From assembly GCA_047495785.1 (NCBI GenBank), contig JBLDXI010000015.1, positions 4,216,001 through 4,280,000 of the forward strand: a stretch of DNA of 64,000 nt. The letters are read 5' to 3'. The notes beneath the pieces were generated by a model. It made no database searches and had not been told where the DNA came from. It was given only the letters and a program-made list of their open reading frames with translations. The DNA is from Lepidodermella squamata. Lineage: Eukaryota; Gastrotricha. Positions 13,001-24,426 of the stretch are shown here, piece after piece (position 1 is the stretch's first letter; the number at the start of each line of letters is the position of its first letter). The position numbers were made by a program, and so were the translations under genes.

Positions 13001-13851
13001 TCTCACCTCGTGCTTGTAAAAAAAAAAGGTGGCGGTTATCACCGTGTTTAAAACAGCGTTTTTCGTAGAAAATCATGCGATTATTTTGCTATAAATTTCA
13101 ATATTTTTCAGAACTTCTTCAACTAAAATCAAGTCTTTCTTCACACGCCCTGCGTCGCCTGAAGAGTCGGAAAATTGCGGCCCGGGTGTCAACGAATTGT
13201 GGCTCGGGTGTTTCGACGGCAGTATGCTGCTGTGTTCGCCGAAATCGCTGACCACTCCGACAAGACTTCGCGCGCCATCGCTAGCCGGCAGTAAGGACAG
13301 CCAACAGGCGCCACCCATCGCGTCCCTAGTCACAGATTGCGCCTCTGAATCAGTATTTGCCACGCTCTATCTGTCTAGCATTGTCTCACGATGGAGCGTC
13401 CGCCAACGAGTATTACTCGCTCATTTCGATTTTGGAGAGCAGGTAAATTTGGGATATTAACAAAATTGATTAAAATTGAAAATTAAAAATTGAAAAATTA
13501 ATTAAAATTAATAATTAAAAAAATTAAGGTGGAATTTTTAAATTTTATTTTCGTACTCAGATAACGAGTATTTTGCCGCAAAGTTCGCGCCTGCTTCTCG
13601 GCACAATAACCGGTTGTGTGATATCGTCCGATCTCAGCACGCTGAGGCCGTTGAATTCTTTCCCGCTGCACGCCGACTCGATTCTTGCCCTGCTGCCCAT
13701 CGGCGCGAATCAGCAGCAGCTGCCGGACGACCCGGCTAATCAGGACCTGGTGGTCTCGCTCGGCCGCGGTCTTGCCGAGCCACTTGCCGGCCTGCTGGTC
13801 GACGCGGCGCCACCGTCGCGCATGTGCGTCGTTTCTCTGAGTTTCTCATAG
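1074..13851 (+). CDS. Lrrk: Leucine-rich repeat kinase, ROCO family (LRRK1/LRK-1-like)
   Basis: Seven exons: 1074-1545, 1601-1724, 1778-4514, 7151-10548, 12414-12827, 13112-13442, 13561-13851. All junctions are GT..AG and phases agree; 2588 aa. Domains in order: ankyrin repeats (about 35-540), leucine-rich repeats (about 610-1010), ROC GTPase with P-loop GFPGSGKSS (about 1077-1085), COR (about 1340-1650), kinase (about 1770-2120; glycine loop GCGALG, VAIKFF lysine, YRDLKSSN, DFS, APE), C-terminal WD40-like region. ROCO kinases act on membranes and trafficking; the ANK+LRR layout matches invertebrate LRRK and vertebrate LRRK1. The start is the first ATG of the open frame in exon 1; an upstream exon cannot be excluded. 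The DFG glycine is serine. Intron 3 (2636 nt) falls 30 codons after the P-loop lysine and carries an antisense ORF; intron 4 (1865 nt) carries an antisense pseudogene. Confidence 0.93.
5653..6324 (-). CDS. Nested two-helix membrane protein, dispanin/CD225-like layout
   Basis: Single-exon 223-aa ORF with ATG start, wholly inside LRRK intron 3 on the opposite strand. The first ~145 residues are polar, rich in Asn, Pro and Ser, with no signal peptide. Two hydrophobic segments follow (about 150-175 and 190-217), separated by a short basic loop (SKRQR), and the tail is six residues. That arrangement (disordered N-terminus, re-entrant or TM helix, basic loop, TM helix, short tail) resembles the CD225/dispanin family, but no diagnostic cysteine pattern is visible, so the family is a guess. 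A TATAAA on the minus strand (6541-6546) lies about 215 nt upstream of the ATG. Coding status is inferred from length, ATG and clear membrane segments. Confidence 0.6.
   Translation of the reverse strand: MAERDDETAVIAGSTEVLNIPSAFITNPFHFPVMNIENASKNALPQIVQPQPRISQNENIYSVTFNLNNNRPPPAEKGATLTNNVIYHSLASLKKSRSGEQSASRNSVQSTSNLQFLNFRDDYAAYLQRNVPFVFQNGAVLRPEITKSERRFAIGYALISLVFGCLPLAIPSLVLACQNNSESKRQRITHAASLLLSTLAIAIGTTILIVAALVIYRQLTLNF
10972..12216 (-). pseudogene. Decayed antisense gene in LRRK intron 4 (family unknown)
   Basis: Protein-like segments run along the minus strand but do not join into one frame. Upstream part: 12216-12028, then 12065-11783 in a shifted frame. A plausible donor (GTGAGT at 11782) and acceptor (AG before 11719) define a 62-nt intron. 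Reading on in phase meets a TAG after four codons, then an open stretch starting GLEWAKFARTFEG, then a frameshift into the long 241-codon frame (11697-10972) with TNNPDSDDYFLW and HKITSGNPVK. I do not recognise the family. An intron plus at least two frameshifts and one stop suggest a dead gene copy; sequencing indels or an unusual gene structure are alternatives. Confidence 0.45.
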
Positions 13852-13989
13852 CGACTGAAATGTAACAAAAAAGAACATTTTGTGTGAGTGTGATATCAAA
13901 TTTGAAAAATACTAATAATTTTGTTGCCGCGTACCGATATTTTTTCCGCTCTAGCTGCGTGTTTGACCGATTGTTTTACTAGCATCAAT

Positions 13990-13995
13990 AATAAA
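13990..13995 (+). terminator. Polyadenylation signal AATAAA after LRRK
   Basis: Canonical AATAAA about 140 nt past the LRRK stop codon. Position only; no cleavage data. Confidence 0.5.
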
Positions 13996-14376
13996 ATTGA
14001 AATGTTCCTGATCTTTCCCAGTGTCATTCCCTAAAATACTATTGTTGCCTTTTCCAAATAATTTCGAAAGAAAACGCTTCTAACTTGCTTCAACGCTTCG
14101 GTCGTGGTACTGTGAAATTTCTTTACTCAAGTCATTATGATGAGTTTTTACCTCTCGATGAAGAGAACTAATTCTTGCAATTTAGCTGATTTGTGAAATT
14201 TTTATCATCGTGAGTGAATGAATGACAACTATTGAACACAAGTGTTATTTTACGTTATTAAATTGTGCTGTTTTTGATACGTATGAGATCGACGACTCTA
14301 AAATGATGACAATCAGAAATCCCAGTATATATTTCAACTTTTGAATAAAAAACGGAAAGGTTTTACAAAATGCGCT

Positions 14377-14382
14377 TTTATT
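14377..14382 (-). terminator. Polyadenylation signal AATAAA after H3
   Basis: AATAAA on the minus strand about 60 nt past the H3 stop. No histone 3' stem-loop was seen between the stop and this signal, so the mRNA is probably polyadenylated. Confidence 0.6.
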
Positions 14383-14442
14383 TCACGAAATCACGGGTAT
14401 AAACAATGGTAAAAAAACTGTTCCAGAAAACGACGAATGTGA

Positions 14443-14916
<474 letters not shown>

Positions 14917-15002
14917 TTAGCAGATCAGGTGGATGAATTAAAATGTAAAACAAACGTAATTCGCGTGAAATGTGGGATTAATTTGCGCAAGGCGAGGCAG
15001 GG

Positions 15003-15043
15003 TTTTATACATGGCCTTTGGTCTACTGGAATGTTCTGATTGG
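15003..15043 (-). promoter_or_regulatory. H3 promoter: CCAAT and TATA boxes
   Basis: Read on the minus strand, CCAAT (complement of 15039-15043) is followed 30 nt later by TATAAAA (complement of 15003-15009), which is about 96 nt before the H3 ATG. Spacing and order fit a core RNA polymerase II promoter. Confidence 0.65.
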
Positions 15044-15224
15044 TGGAGGGGCGTCAAGTGGCCATTATGGCGCCTACTCTCATGGTGTGTAAAATCTGTT
15101 GCCCATGCTTTGGCGCGAAACTCGAAGACGAAAAAGCGATTTTATCAACAAATCGTAGCGTTTATTTTTCTTTACGCAATGTAGTACTGAAATCGTAACC
15201 AAGGTAATCACATACAGTTTTTTT

Positions 15225-15812
15225 TTACTTCGAGCTAGTGTATTTAGTCACAGCCTTTGTTCCCTCTGCAACGACAGTAATAAATAACCACAACTATGGC
15301 GATTTTTTATTCAAAGTTACCTGACACAGCGTGCTTGGCCAGTTCTCCGGGCAGAAGCAAACGAACAGCGGTTTGAACCTGAAATTTAAAAAAATACCGA
15401 CATGCTCCGGGTAAAATTCCGAAATTATTACCTCTCGTGAGCTGATGGTCGACTTCTTGTTGTAATGAGCGAGACGCGAGGCTTCTAAGGCGATCCTTTC
15501 AAAAATATCATTGACAAACTAAAAAAAACAGAAGGAAATTGATTGAGTAATTTCACTATTGGCTATTCATACCGAATTCATAATAGCCATGGCTTTGCCG
15601 GAAATACCAGTGTCAGGGTGGACTTGCTTCAAAACCTTGTAAACTAAGAAAAGCCAGTCAATTTATTGAATAATTTGTCATTTCTTACTGTAGATATTGT
15701 AAGATTCCTTCCTCTTGTGCTTGCGCTTCTTCTCACCGCCAGGGCCCTTAGTACCGGAGGCTTTTTTGGCCATCTTGCCAGACGAATTTTTGCCACTAGC
15801 AATTTTCGGCAT
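15225..15812 (-). CDS. H2B: Histone H2B with four introns
   Basis: Five exons on the minus strand: 15689-15812, 15573-15643, 15432-15518, 15321-15378, 15225-15265; phases agree and the product is 126 aa. Core nucleosome histone. The basic N-terminal tail is variable; from [20 protein letters not shown] onward the canonical H2B fold is intact through the C-terminal helix, ending [11 protein letters not shown]. The last exon supplies only the final 13 residues; without it the frame would end GNFE. AATAAA on the minus strand (complement of 15163-15168) follows the stop, so the message is probably polyadenylated. Five exons in H2B is highly unusual. It is divergent from H2A, with 512 nt between the two ATGs. 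Confidence 0.96.
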
Positions 15813-16324
15813 TTCGTCGTCGAAGTGAACTCAGCAAAAGTTATTGATTGCGTAAAAATGAGCCTAAATCAATGTAAAAAGTCAGTCGGCTTAAATGCAT
15901 CCACTGGCATTAGCGCGAGCACCAATCACAATCGAGATGCACTGCGATCACACTGGACGATGAGCACGTGCTGGCGATGTTTTTTTTCTTTCAGATGATT
16001 ATTTACGTACAGAGGCACCATCTTGAATGAAGAAATAACATGGATTTTTTGTTGCATAGTTTTGTTAGATTAAAAAATAGCTCTTGTTATACAAAACACG
16101 CTTCGAACGAATTCGCAGATTTAATTTGAAAAAGTAGGCCGATTAGGTCGCATTTTATATGAAGGCAATCGAAAGACGCGCCCGCTGAATTGTTTTATTG
16201 CTAACCAGCGACGCTTTGACCGCGGCTTTCGTGTAATATAATCGGCTGGGTCATTTTCAAAATGAGAGATGATGTATTTTTGAACGTAGAGCTTTTTATT
16301 TTCAAAAACTTATTGCATTGAATA
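15813..16324. promoter_or_regulatory. Bidirectional H2B/H2A promoter region
   Basis: Non-coding 512 nt between the divergent H2B and H2A start codons. A TTTATAT element at about 16154-16160 could serve H2A. No conserved histone octamer was recognised. The shared-promoter role is inferred from the divergent layout. Confidence 0.45.
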
Positions 16325-16892
16325 ATGAGCGCTAATCCAGCTGTTGGGCGAGGCAAGGGCGGCAAGGCGCATGCAGCTGCTCGTAGTTTGTCCAAGTCGA
16401 AGTCATCGCGTGCTGGTCTTCAGTTTCCTGTAGGACGCATCACTCGACTTCTACGTAAAGGGAACTACGCCGAGCGGTATTTTTATTCTATAATTTATTT
16501 ATTTAAATTATGATTCTATTCCGATAGAATTGGAGCGGGCGCCCCCGTGTACCTAGCCGCTGTCATGGAATACCTCGCTGCTGAGGTGTTGGAGTTGGCC
16601 GGCAACGCTGCTCGAGATAACAAGAAGACCCGCATCGTGCCTCGCCATATTCAATTGGCGATTCGCAACGACGAGGAGTTAAACAAATTGCTCTCCCACG
16701 TTACCATCGCTCAGGGCGGTGTCCTTCCAAACATTCAGGTTAGAATTTCCCAGCAATACTTAATCGCGGGATTAATTTTCCAAATTTCAGACTGTTTTAC
16801 TACCGAAAAAAACGAGCACCGGCCCGAGCCAGTCAACGGCGGCGCCTTCAAAGAAGTCGAAGAGTGGAGGAAGCCAAAGCCAGGCTCATTGA
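16325..16892 (+). CDS. H2A: Histone H2A, canonical core with C-terminal SQ motif, two introns
   Basis: Three exons: 16325-16476, 16528-16738, 16791-16892; 154 aa. The core is canonical H2A ([37 protein letters not shown]) and not H2A.Z or macroH2A. It is about 25 residues longer than typical H2A: the N-terminal tail starts [19 protein letters not shown] and the C-terminal tail after TVLLPKK is Ser/Thr/Gln-rich and ends SQSQAH. The terminal SQ is where H2A.X (SQEY) and fly H2Av (SQAY) are phosphorylated by ATM/ATR, so the protein may do both jobs; that is inference. No histone stem-loop was seen downstream. Confidence 0.95.
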
Positions 16893-17204
16893 AAAATCGT
16901 CTCTACCTGATAAAATTGAACCATGTGAACTGCTTTGCTCAATATCCAAAACGCGTTACAACTTGATAGAGATAGCGATTACATGTTATACTACCATCGA
17001 TATATATTGTTATTATACACGAGCAGTTATTTACGTCGAATTTGTTCTAGCCTCGTCATTTATATTACCTGTATGGCCGTAAAAATTTATTCAAAACTCA
17101 TGCACTAGTCGACAAAATTTATTCGGAAGTAAATAATATCCTAATATTTGATGTTTTAAGCAGGTTTTTGCGTGTGGAAAATACTGATGATGAGCCGTGT
17201 ATAC
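16893..17204. other. Intergenic, H2A / multicopper oxidase 1 (tail to tail)
   Basis: Convergent 3' flanks of H2A (+) and the multicopper oxidase (-). AT-rich; no gene seen. Confidence 0.5.
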
Positions 17205-19400
17205 TCAACGTTGACCGACTAAGAATGATCCAACAGCCAAGGCGTAGCACAGCGTTAAAGTGAAATTGTTGGCATTTAGCACCGTGGCCGAACTCTTAAA
17301 TTTCGATGGCGTTGAGTAGCTCTCGCATCTGGGCCAATTTTTCGGAGGTCGCGGGAACTGATTCTTGCTCCCGACACTGATAGCCATCGTCATACCCATG
17401 CTCTAAAAAATTGGAAACAATTTCTCAGCTTAACACGGTGGGTCAAAAAAGTTACCATGTGGTAATCGACGTGGCAGTGGAGGAGCCAAACGCCTGGATT
17501 ATTGGCGATGAATCGAGTCACGACGTAGCCGCCGGGCGGAACCGTCACTGAATCTTTCGGTAAAGTTTTAGACATTTTCCTGACAAGGGTGCCATTTCGG
17601 TCCATAGCGAGAATTTCATCCGTTGTCAAGTTAGTTCGCACTCTTTCAATCGACAGAACGTGGAATTTGTAGCCGTGAAGATGCATCGGATGCAGAGCAT
17701 TGGGTATAATGCCTTCGTTATCGATCATTATCATCTCAACCAAGGCTCCAAGAGGCACATTGACAACGTGAATGCATTCGCAGAATTCGTCCTTGGGACA
17801 TCTTCTTTGATTAGCACTGCAGTAAAGATTCTCAGGCACGTCGTCAGGTTGACTCATCAACGGCGCTGGCGGCATTTTGAATGAAATTCCATTGATTGTA
17901 GGTGTAACAGTATGCTGGCGATTTTTATTAACCCACGGCCACATCCGGTAATCGTTTACTGCCCGAAAATCCTATAAAAAATGGAGTTAAAAAGAGACTC
18001 AATTTTAGAAATAAATGATACCAGTTCGATCAATATCTTCGCATCAGGTTTTCTCGAGAATACAGACTTATCCTCAATATATGGTTCCAACAGGTCCGTT
18101 TCCAATGTCTTGTTCTCAACAACTGCAAATGGGGGCAGAATTCTTTTATTGAAAACTACGCTCAAAGCCGTGACATTCGCCACGCCCAACGTAGCCTCCT
18201 CAACAGTTTGCGGCTTAGGATTGCCGCCGATATACAAGAATTTAGCCGCGCCTTTCGCTTGATTGGCCGAACATTGCGCATCGCCGTTAACATCAAAACG
18301 GTACGCATTTGTTGGCGACACAATGTCACCGGTGAAAACAGGCACAAAATCGTAACGTTCACCAGGGAATATCGCTAGACTTAAGGTAGGTTGCGCCTTA
18401 ATTGGAACGCCATCAGTGGCGAGTAGAATCAGCAAATGGCCCTCCAGTGTAATTACCATCGGGCATTCTAGATAGGCATTGTTTATAACGCGGAAGCGAT
18501 GTCGCTTTGTTGGATCAAGCGAAAAAACTGGCATTGTCGCTGTAGATAGAGGGTCGTCAACACCAGCGCCATATCTGCCATTTACCAGCAGAACCTTCGA
18601 CGGGGATCCATCAACCCCGGCGTAGTGATGGGGCGCGAATCTCGAGGTCGCTGATTCCGTTTCGAACCAGTCTTGAAGTAAAATAGGCTCGTGATTGTCG
18701 ACGTCGTACAATGGCGCGTGGGGGTCGGCGGCATCTCGAACGATGAAAGCGCCCGCCAGACCGTCAGCCCGTTGAACGCCGGTATGCGAGTGCCAAAAAT
18801 GCGTCCCCACATCATCGGCGTCAAATTCAAGGGTAAAGTTCGAATCGGGCATAATTGGGCATTGCGTTATCATCGGCGTTCCATCCATGAACGGCGATCG
18901 GCGTAGCGTGGCGCCGTGAAAGTGAATCGAGGTTGTTTCGCCGGTATGAAGTTTGTTAACCACTGTTAGCCGAACAGTGTCTCCCTTACAAACCTCAATA
19001 GCAGGGCCTTAAAGCTAAAAATGAGAAAAATCGGTAATGATTTTACTAAATTTCGAACCTGGTAATTGGCGATTGGCGGTTACAACAGGGCGTTTCGTGC
19101 CGCTACCTGGTAAACAAACTGGCAATGAGCAGTCAACCGGATCGTTGGGGCAGTCAAAACACGCCCTTCCCATAGTTGTGTACCATTCAATGTTGAAAAC
19201 ATATTCGCACAACTTAGGATCCTCGCCGAGGTGGCAGACACGGCGGCAATGATGAAGACTAAAATCATCGCCTAAAACTGCCGGTCGCACAGCAACAATA
19301 GGCGTTAATTGCAGGGCAACTAAATCCCAAGGAAAAGTTATTCAATTTTTTGTGATATTTAAAAAATACCTAAAGTCAAGAGCAGCGATTTGGTGGCCAT
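17205..19400 (-). CDS. Laccase-like multicopper oxidase 1, secreted, probably GPI-anchored
   Basis: Five exons: 19370-19400, 19059-19319, 18022-19007, 17456-17971, 17205-17402; 663 aa. A 31-nt first exon begins the signal peptide ([10 protein letters not shown]...), which the second exon completes. A Cys-rich laccase N-terminal module (CRRVC...CEYVF...RACFDCP) precedes three cupredoxin domains. Copper sites: HFHG (instead of the usual HWHG), FWHSH, HPMHLHG, and [12 protein letters not shown] with axial Met. The last motif is split between exons 4 and 5. Such enzymes oxidise phenols, ascorbate or iron with reduction of O2; cuticle tanning is the best-known animal role. The hydrophobic C-terminus (about 640-660) suggests a GPI signal. 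It is paralogous to the gene at 30366-32565 but with different intron positions. Confidence 0.93.
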
Positions 19401-20021
19401 TTTTCCGCAGATAATAGCCAATTCTCCGTGCTTGTGTGAAAACGTCAATGAGTTTCAACTTGTTGACCAGCAGACGACGGTGATATATGTGGGTTGGAGA
19501 TCCAGTTCGGATTGGCTCATTGTATGTGTGGATGCCCATATGATGGATCATGTAATGAAATGCACGAAACGTTTCCGAAAATTATGTTATTTGCCGCTCT
19601 GGCTACTACCACGCAGTTTATAGGAAATGCCCTTCGCGCTTGAAAAAAACAACTACGCTGTTAAATGATCACTATAAATTGAAATGAAAGCTAGTGCTGA
19701 CACAGAGAGGTAATAATAATAGGTGTAGCTAATAGCTACAATGGTCTGTGAGTGATATCAAGCAGATCTTCAAATCCAACCGGCTACTTCCAGCGTTAGC
19801 TAAAAAAATCCAATATCATGTGCCGCTTGGTGGTGGCAAATTTATTCTCTCAAAATTATAACTTCGATCAAACAAACAACAAAACAAATCAGTTAATTCC
19901 ATCTCAAAAATGAAAGCGCAATTTTAAATTCATAATCCTGTAAAAAAACAATCAACAAAAAACTCTAGAACAGGAATATAAAACGGCAGTGACAAGCGTG
20001 GCAATGTTCGAAAAGGAATGA
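19401..20021. other. Intergenic region upstream of multicopper oxidase 1
   Basis: No supported gene; AT-rich. It contains the promoter side of the oxidase and the 3' flank of the protease gene. Confidence 0.5.
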
Positions 20022-22092
20022 TTATCGAGGTCGAGTGGTAGTGGCCCTACTAGAAACAACGTAGGCAGCGTGTAGGGCTGCTGAAGTTTCTTGGAGCCAA
20101 GAAACGTAATTTGACACCTTGGTGTAGACGCCGGGCGAATGCGCCTCTGCACAGCCATAGCCCCAAGAAATTACACCAGTCAACACATAGGCGGTACCGT
20201 CGGCATTTGGACAAGCTAAAGGACCACCTGAGTCACCTTGGCAACTGTCCTATATCGGATTCATCATGACAAATAATAAGGGATAAGATGAACAAAATAC
20301 CGTCCCGCCCTCTTCCAAAAACCCAGCACAAATCATGTTGTCTTGAAAGAATTAAGAAATAGGATTGATAATAATTTCCCAATATTTTAAGTAATTTCTT
20401 ACCAGTGAGCTGATTAGACATTTTCTGGCTCGAATTGCGGCATTCATTTGAATCTATTATTGGGACATTGGCCACCTTGAGAAGGGGTATGTCAGTCGCG
20501 TTCTTTGTGTCTCCGAAGCCACTGATTACGCACAGTTGATCGACGATTGGTTCGACGTTTCGCTCTGGTAGACAGATTGGCGATGCAAGATTATTATATC
20601 TGACAGATTCAGCCAGGTAAATCAGGGCGATATCCGAGTCGAATTTCTTATTCGACTTGTCGCCGTATTTCGGATGAACAGCGATAGAAGCAACTTTTAG
20701 AGGCCCAATTTCCGCCAGCTCGCCCAAAGAGCGACGAACTTTACCCAGGTATACCGACCAATAAGAAGGGTCACTGGATCTAGAATAGAAATTAAACAGG
20801 AATATTGGCAAGATAATTTCATAAAATTTACAATTCCTTGAAGCAATGAGCAGCTGTGACAATCAGCCTGTTATCAATTAACGATCCGCCGCAGACGTGA
20901 GCGAGTTGGAATCGCAGCGAAACTTGCCAAGGTGGGTACGATTTCGCCTCGGTATCGGACACAGACACTCCGCCAACAATGCGGAAAGTTGGCTCGGAAT
21001 CCGACGAGTTGGTTATTTCGCTCGAGTTGCTTATGCTGGATGCTGCCTTGCCAGAAGGCTCATCGTCGTCATAATACTCGTAGGTGTAGACGAAAATATC
21101 GCCAGTTTCGCTCCCGTTATTGGGTACAGCTTCGCGCCGTTTGCGAAAATTGAGCATACTTGAATTGCCCAAAACGCCACATTTTTCTAAAAATTAATCA
21201 AATGCATAATAAAGTCATGCCAGGGTGATTTTAAACTCACGAAGATCAGTCAAAGTGACAGGCGGCAAAACTGCCGAGGGTGGGACCCGAAGCCGCGTGT
21301 CACTGTCGGTGCCAATCAACCTTGAATTTCGATGAGCCGCACTAGACCCGATAGCGGCGAGTCCACCCAAGCTAGCAAGACCAGCAACGATTGGCAGAGC
21401 AATGTTGTTCGAATTTCCGTTATAACCGCTCTAATAATAGCTTTAAAATTATTCAAACGGCTTAAAGTGCTATATCAACTTACATTTCGCGAGTGAGGGG
21501 GTTTCATTGTAGGAACCACCTGTGGAATAGGTATCACAGGTTTCGGTTGTACAACGACGTGAGGTTTGTGATGCCATTGGGGTTTAATCCCAGTCATTGG
21601 TTGAACGCTTGGAGGTTTAACGTGAGGAATACGTTGATTTCCGACCACCGGTGGAAGCGGTTTCACAGGTTTCGGCTGTACTACGACGTTTTGATGAGGT
21701 TTGTGATGCCATTGGGGCTTAACCGGGTTAACCGCAGCCATTGGTTGAACGCTTTGAGGTTTAACGTAAGGAATGTGTTTATTTCCAAGCGAGTTGCCTT
21801 TATTGTGGAAGTTGTTATTGGAAGATATGGATGGTCTTGGCGGGCTGATATGCCGGCTCGGAGTCCACGATGAAGCTGGGCGCGACTGATGGACCGGAAT
21901 ATGAGGAATATGACGACTGGAGTGGTGGCTCGAACCGCCAAATGAAAATGAAGAACCAGATCCATGCGAAAATCCGCCACGATGGTGACTGAATCCGCCC
22001 CCTCCCATGCCTCCATGCCCCCTCGAACTGATTGGATGATAAAAGACGGAGAATGAAATCACCGCAATGAGCAAGGCACTGTTAACATGCAT
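20022..22092 (-). CDS. Mosaic trypsin-like serine protease with His/Pro-rich N-terminus
   Basis: Six exons: 21484-22092, 21241-21430, 20832-21186, 20403-20779, 20301-20341, 20022-20249; 599 aa. Signal peptide ([19 protein letters not shown]), then a Gly/His/Ser-rich stretch, then two diverged copies of a Pro-rich unit containing KPQWHHKPH, a Gly/Ala-rich hydrophobic stretch (about residues 212-232), a propeptide with a lone Cys (QKCGVLG), and an S1 protease domain cut at R-IVGG. Catalytic triad: His in TAAHC, Asp in DSDIALI, Ser in GDSGGP. Asp six residues before that Ser predicts trypsin-like cleavage after Lys/Arg. The hydrophobic stretch could be a membrane segment, but it is glycine-rich and weak. 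Joining the repeat exon to the protease rests on matching phases at two junctions. Confidence 0.87.
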
Positions 22093-23312
22093 AGCTCTTC
22101 CGTTGCTATCTTAAAAACAAATTTTTAGAATGCAACGAAAACTTAATCGGCACTTAACTGTTATCATCAGCAAAATATTTGTGTAACTTCTCTCAGTTGT
22201 TTGCTCACAGTTGTTACCACGCTGGCATCGATGTAAATAGCGATGCACACGAAGCATCACGAGACTTGTAGCAGATTGAAACTCTGTACTACTCTCGGTG
22301 ATAGGAAATAGGAATTACTTACAGGAATTAATACAGAGTTATGCGTCGTAAATTCATGAAAAGTGAAAACTGGGTTTTGTGAGATTGCACAGCGTGCCCA
22401 TGAGTAACACATACAAAGAAAATACTCGGAAAAGGGACCAGAAAGTCTAAAATGAGAGGTGAAGTGACATCTCAGGGCCAGAAAATTTCCAAATTCCACG
22501 AGAGAGGTAATTAAGTATGACACTTGCCATGGAAATTAGAAACTCAGAGAAGTTTGGCCCAACCAGGCAAAATACCGAACCAGTTACAATAACGTTTTCC
22601 CGGGTTATTACTGTTAAATTTGCTGCATAAGTTGCAAATCCTTTTGCCGATGATTTCTATGATTGATATCTACGATTGATATCTATTGGCTATTTGCGCA
22701 CTTTCAAGTCCGATTTTGAACCAAAGCTATCAGCTGCTGGAATATCACTAATTATGCACTAAGACTAGCGCTACTTGCCTTGTGCGCTTGATGTCAGCAA
22801 GGCTACCACAACTTATCAGCTATCATTATTCGGCTGCCGGTGCGATCAAACTTGTTTAATAGGCCTTGATGATGTCTAATGTCTAACTGGCAGCTAGGTT
22901 TCTCTTCCTGTTACGGAAAGCTCTCTCTCTCTTTCTCTTACATGAATCAACTCGTATGACTCAAGGTTAAACGCCAAAGCCGCTTGAGAAGCCGATGTCG
23001 ACTTGGAACTTGGAAACTTGAAATCTTTTTTGGAAATACATAGCATGCGGCATAAAAATACACATAAACACAAACTATTCTGCTTTATTTTATTTTATTG
23101 CTAATTTTTTGAAGAAAATATGGTTTTAATATTCTGTACTTGAACTGATATATCTAGTCTTTTTTCATCGCAAAGGCGCGCAAATCCGGGGTCGCAGAAA
23201 GCCTCTTTGGTCCTTCGTGGTACTTCGTCGCAGCCTTGCGGTATCTAAACCTTCGCCCTTTGCCGTTTCTGCCACCCTAGCAATCGACGTTGTTGAGCCT
23301 GTTCTGTTTGAG
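22093..23312. other. Intergenic region between protease (-) and AIP (+)
   Basis: About 1.2 kb shared upstream region of two divergent genes. It has a CT-rich tract at 22921-22938. The AIP frame stays open upstream of the chosen ATG to at least 23180, so a 5' extension through a non-ATG or spliced start is possible but not supported by homology. Confidence 0.5.
22921..22938. repeat. (CT)n microsatellite
   Basis: Run of CT dinucleotides with one interruption (CTCTCTCTCTCTTTCTCT). May act as a polypyrimidine element upstream of AIP, but nothing shows this. Confidence 0.85.
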
Positions 23313-24426
23313 ATGGCCGCTGTTCCTGTTCTCCCGGAAGAAACCTCAAGTTTTGGCATCACCAAAAGAATGATTAGCTTTGGCCGCGGTGAGTTACCAG
23401 AATACATCGACAACACTCAGGTTGAAATTCATTGGCAAGCCCGTATCGCAGCTGAGGAGGGTAATCACGACCATAGCCAAGACAAATCATGTTGTTCCTC
23501 TCGGGCTGGTGCTGTTTTGGATGATACTCGCAAGGTTTTTGGCGAAAAGCGCCCTATGAGCTTGGTCTTGGGACGGAGCTTTCGCTTGCCGTTGTTGGAG
23601 ACATGTGTCAAAACCATGTGCGCAGGAGAAGTGGCCGTGTTTACAGTGTCGGATCAAAAACTGACGTCAGCCTATCCTCCATTCGCAGCTAGTCTTCGTT
23701 CAATTGCCAAGCAACAACCGAGTCGAGGTCATTGTTGTGCTGGTATGGCTCAAACAGCTGGACTTGGCTATCCAGATCTAGACGACCTTGTTCATAACCC
23801 CGGTCAGAAGTTGGAATTCACGATTGAACTAGTCGCTGTCCATAAACCGGGCCAATACGACCCGGAGAAGTGGCAAATGACCGACGAGCAACGGATTGCT
23901 TTTCTAGAGAAATATCATCTCCAGGGAAATCAACTTGTTGCTGCTAAAGAATGGCGACTGGCAGCTGCAGCCTACTCCGAGGCTTTGGAGTCGCTGGATT
24001 TGCTGTGTTCACGGTATGAAAGTTTCATTGACGGGTAATTTTGAAACCGAGCCAATGTTTGTTGATTTTAGGGATCAACACGGCGAGCCAGAATGGAAAG
24101 AGCTAGACGAGAAGAAAACTGTATTTTATTTGAATCTCGCTCAATGCCAGTTACAACTGGAAGATTATGTTGGAGCTGTTGAAAGCTGCTCTCAGGTGCT
24201 AAAGCGAGACCCGAGCAATGTTAAAGCTATGTTCCGTCGAGCGAGGGCCTATTCTAAAGCATGGGAAGAGGAGAAAGCATTCTCTGACTGGGCTGATGTG
24301 TGCAGGCTGGATCCATCTCTAATTCAGACCGTTATGCGCGAATCAAATGACTTCCGAGCTCTTTTGGAAGCTCACAAAAAAGCCGAAGCTGATAAGTTGC
24401 GGCAGCTATTTGCTCCTAAACATTAG
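23313..24426 (+). CDS. AIP: AH-receptor-interacting protein homologue (FKBP-like + TPR co-chaperone)
   Basis: Two exons: 23313-24013 and 24072-24426; 351 aa, close to vertebrate AIP (330). The N-terminal FKBP-like domain carries family hallmarks ITKRMISFGRGELPEY, GAVLDDTRKV and the RHCCG-like GHCCAGMAQ. The C-terminal half has three TPR motifs (EGN-type helix LQGNQLVAAKEW, LNLAQCQLQLEDY, VKAMFRRARAYS) and a final helix ending LRQLFAPKH. AIP binds Hsp90 through the TPRs and chaperones client proteins in the cytosol; the FKBP-like part is generally catalytically inactive. ATG 23313 gives the family-typical N-terminus. RPB6 follows 175 nt downstream on the same strand. Confidence 0.92.

Noticed and set aside
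15666-15998. 110-codon plus-strand ORF over H2B
   Set aside because: Shadow of the H2B coding strand; the antisense H2B reading is certain.
17205-17402. Independent small gene at the 3' end of multicopper oxidase 1
   Set aside because: It completes the HCHxxxHxxxGM copper motif in phase, so it is the last exon.
21493-21873. 126-codon plus-strand ORF opposite the protease repeats
   Set aside because: Mirror image of the His/Pro repeat codons in exon 1 of the protease.
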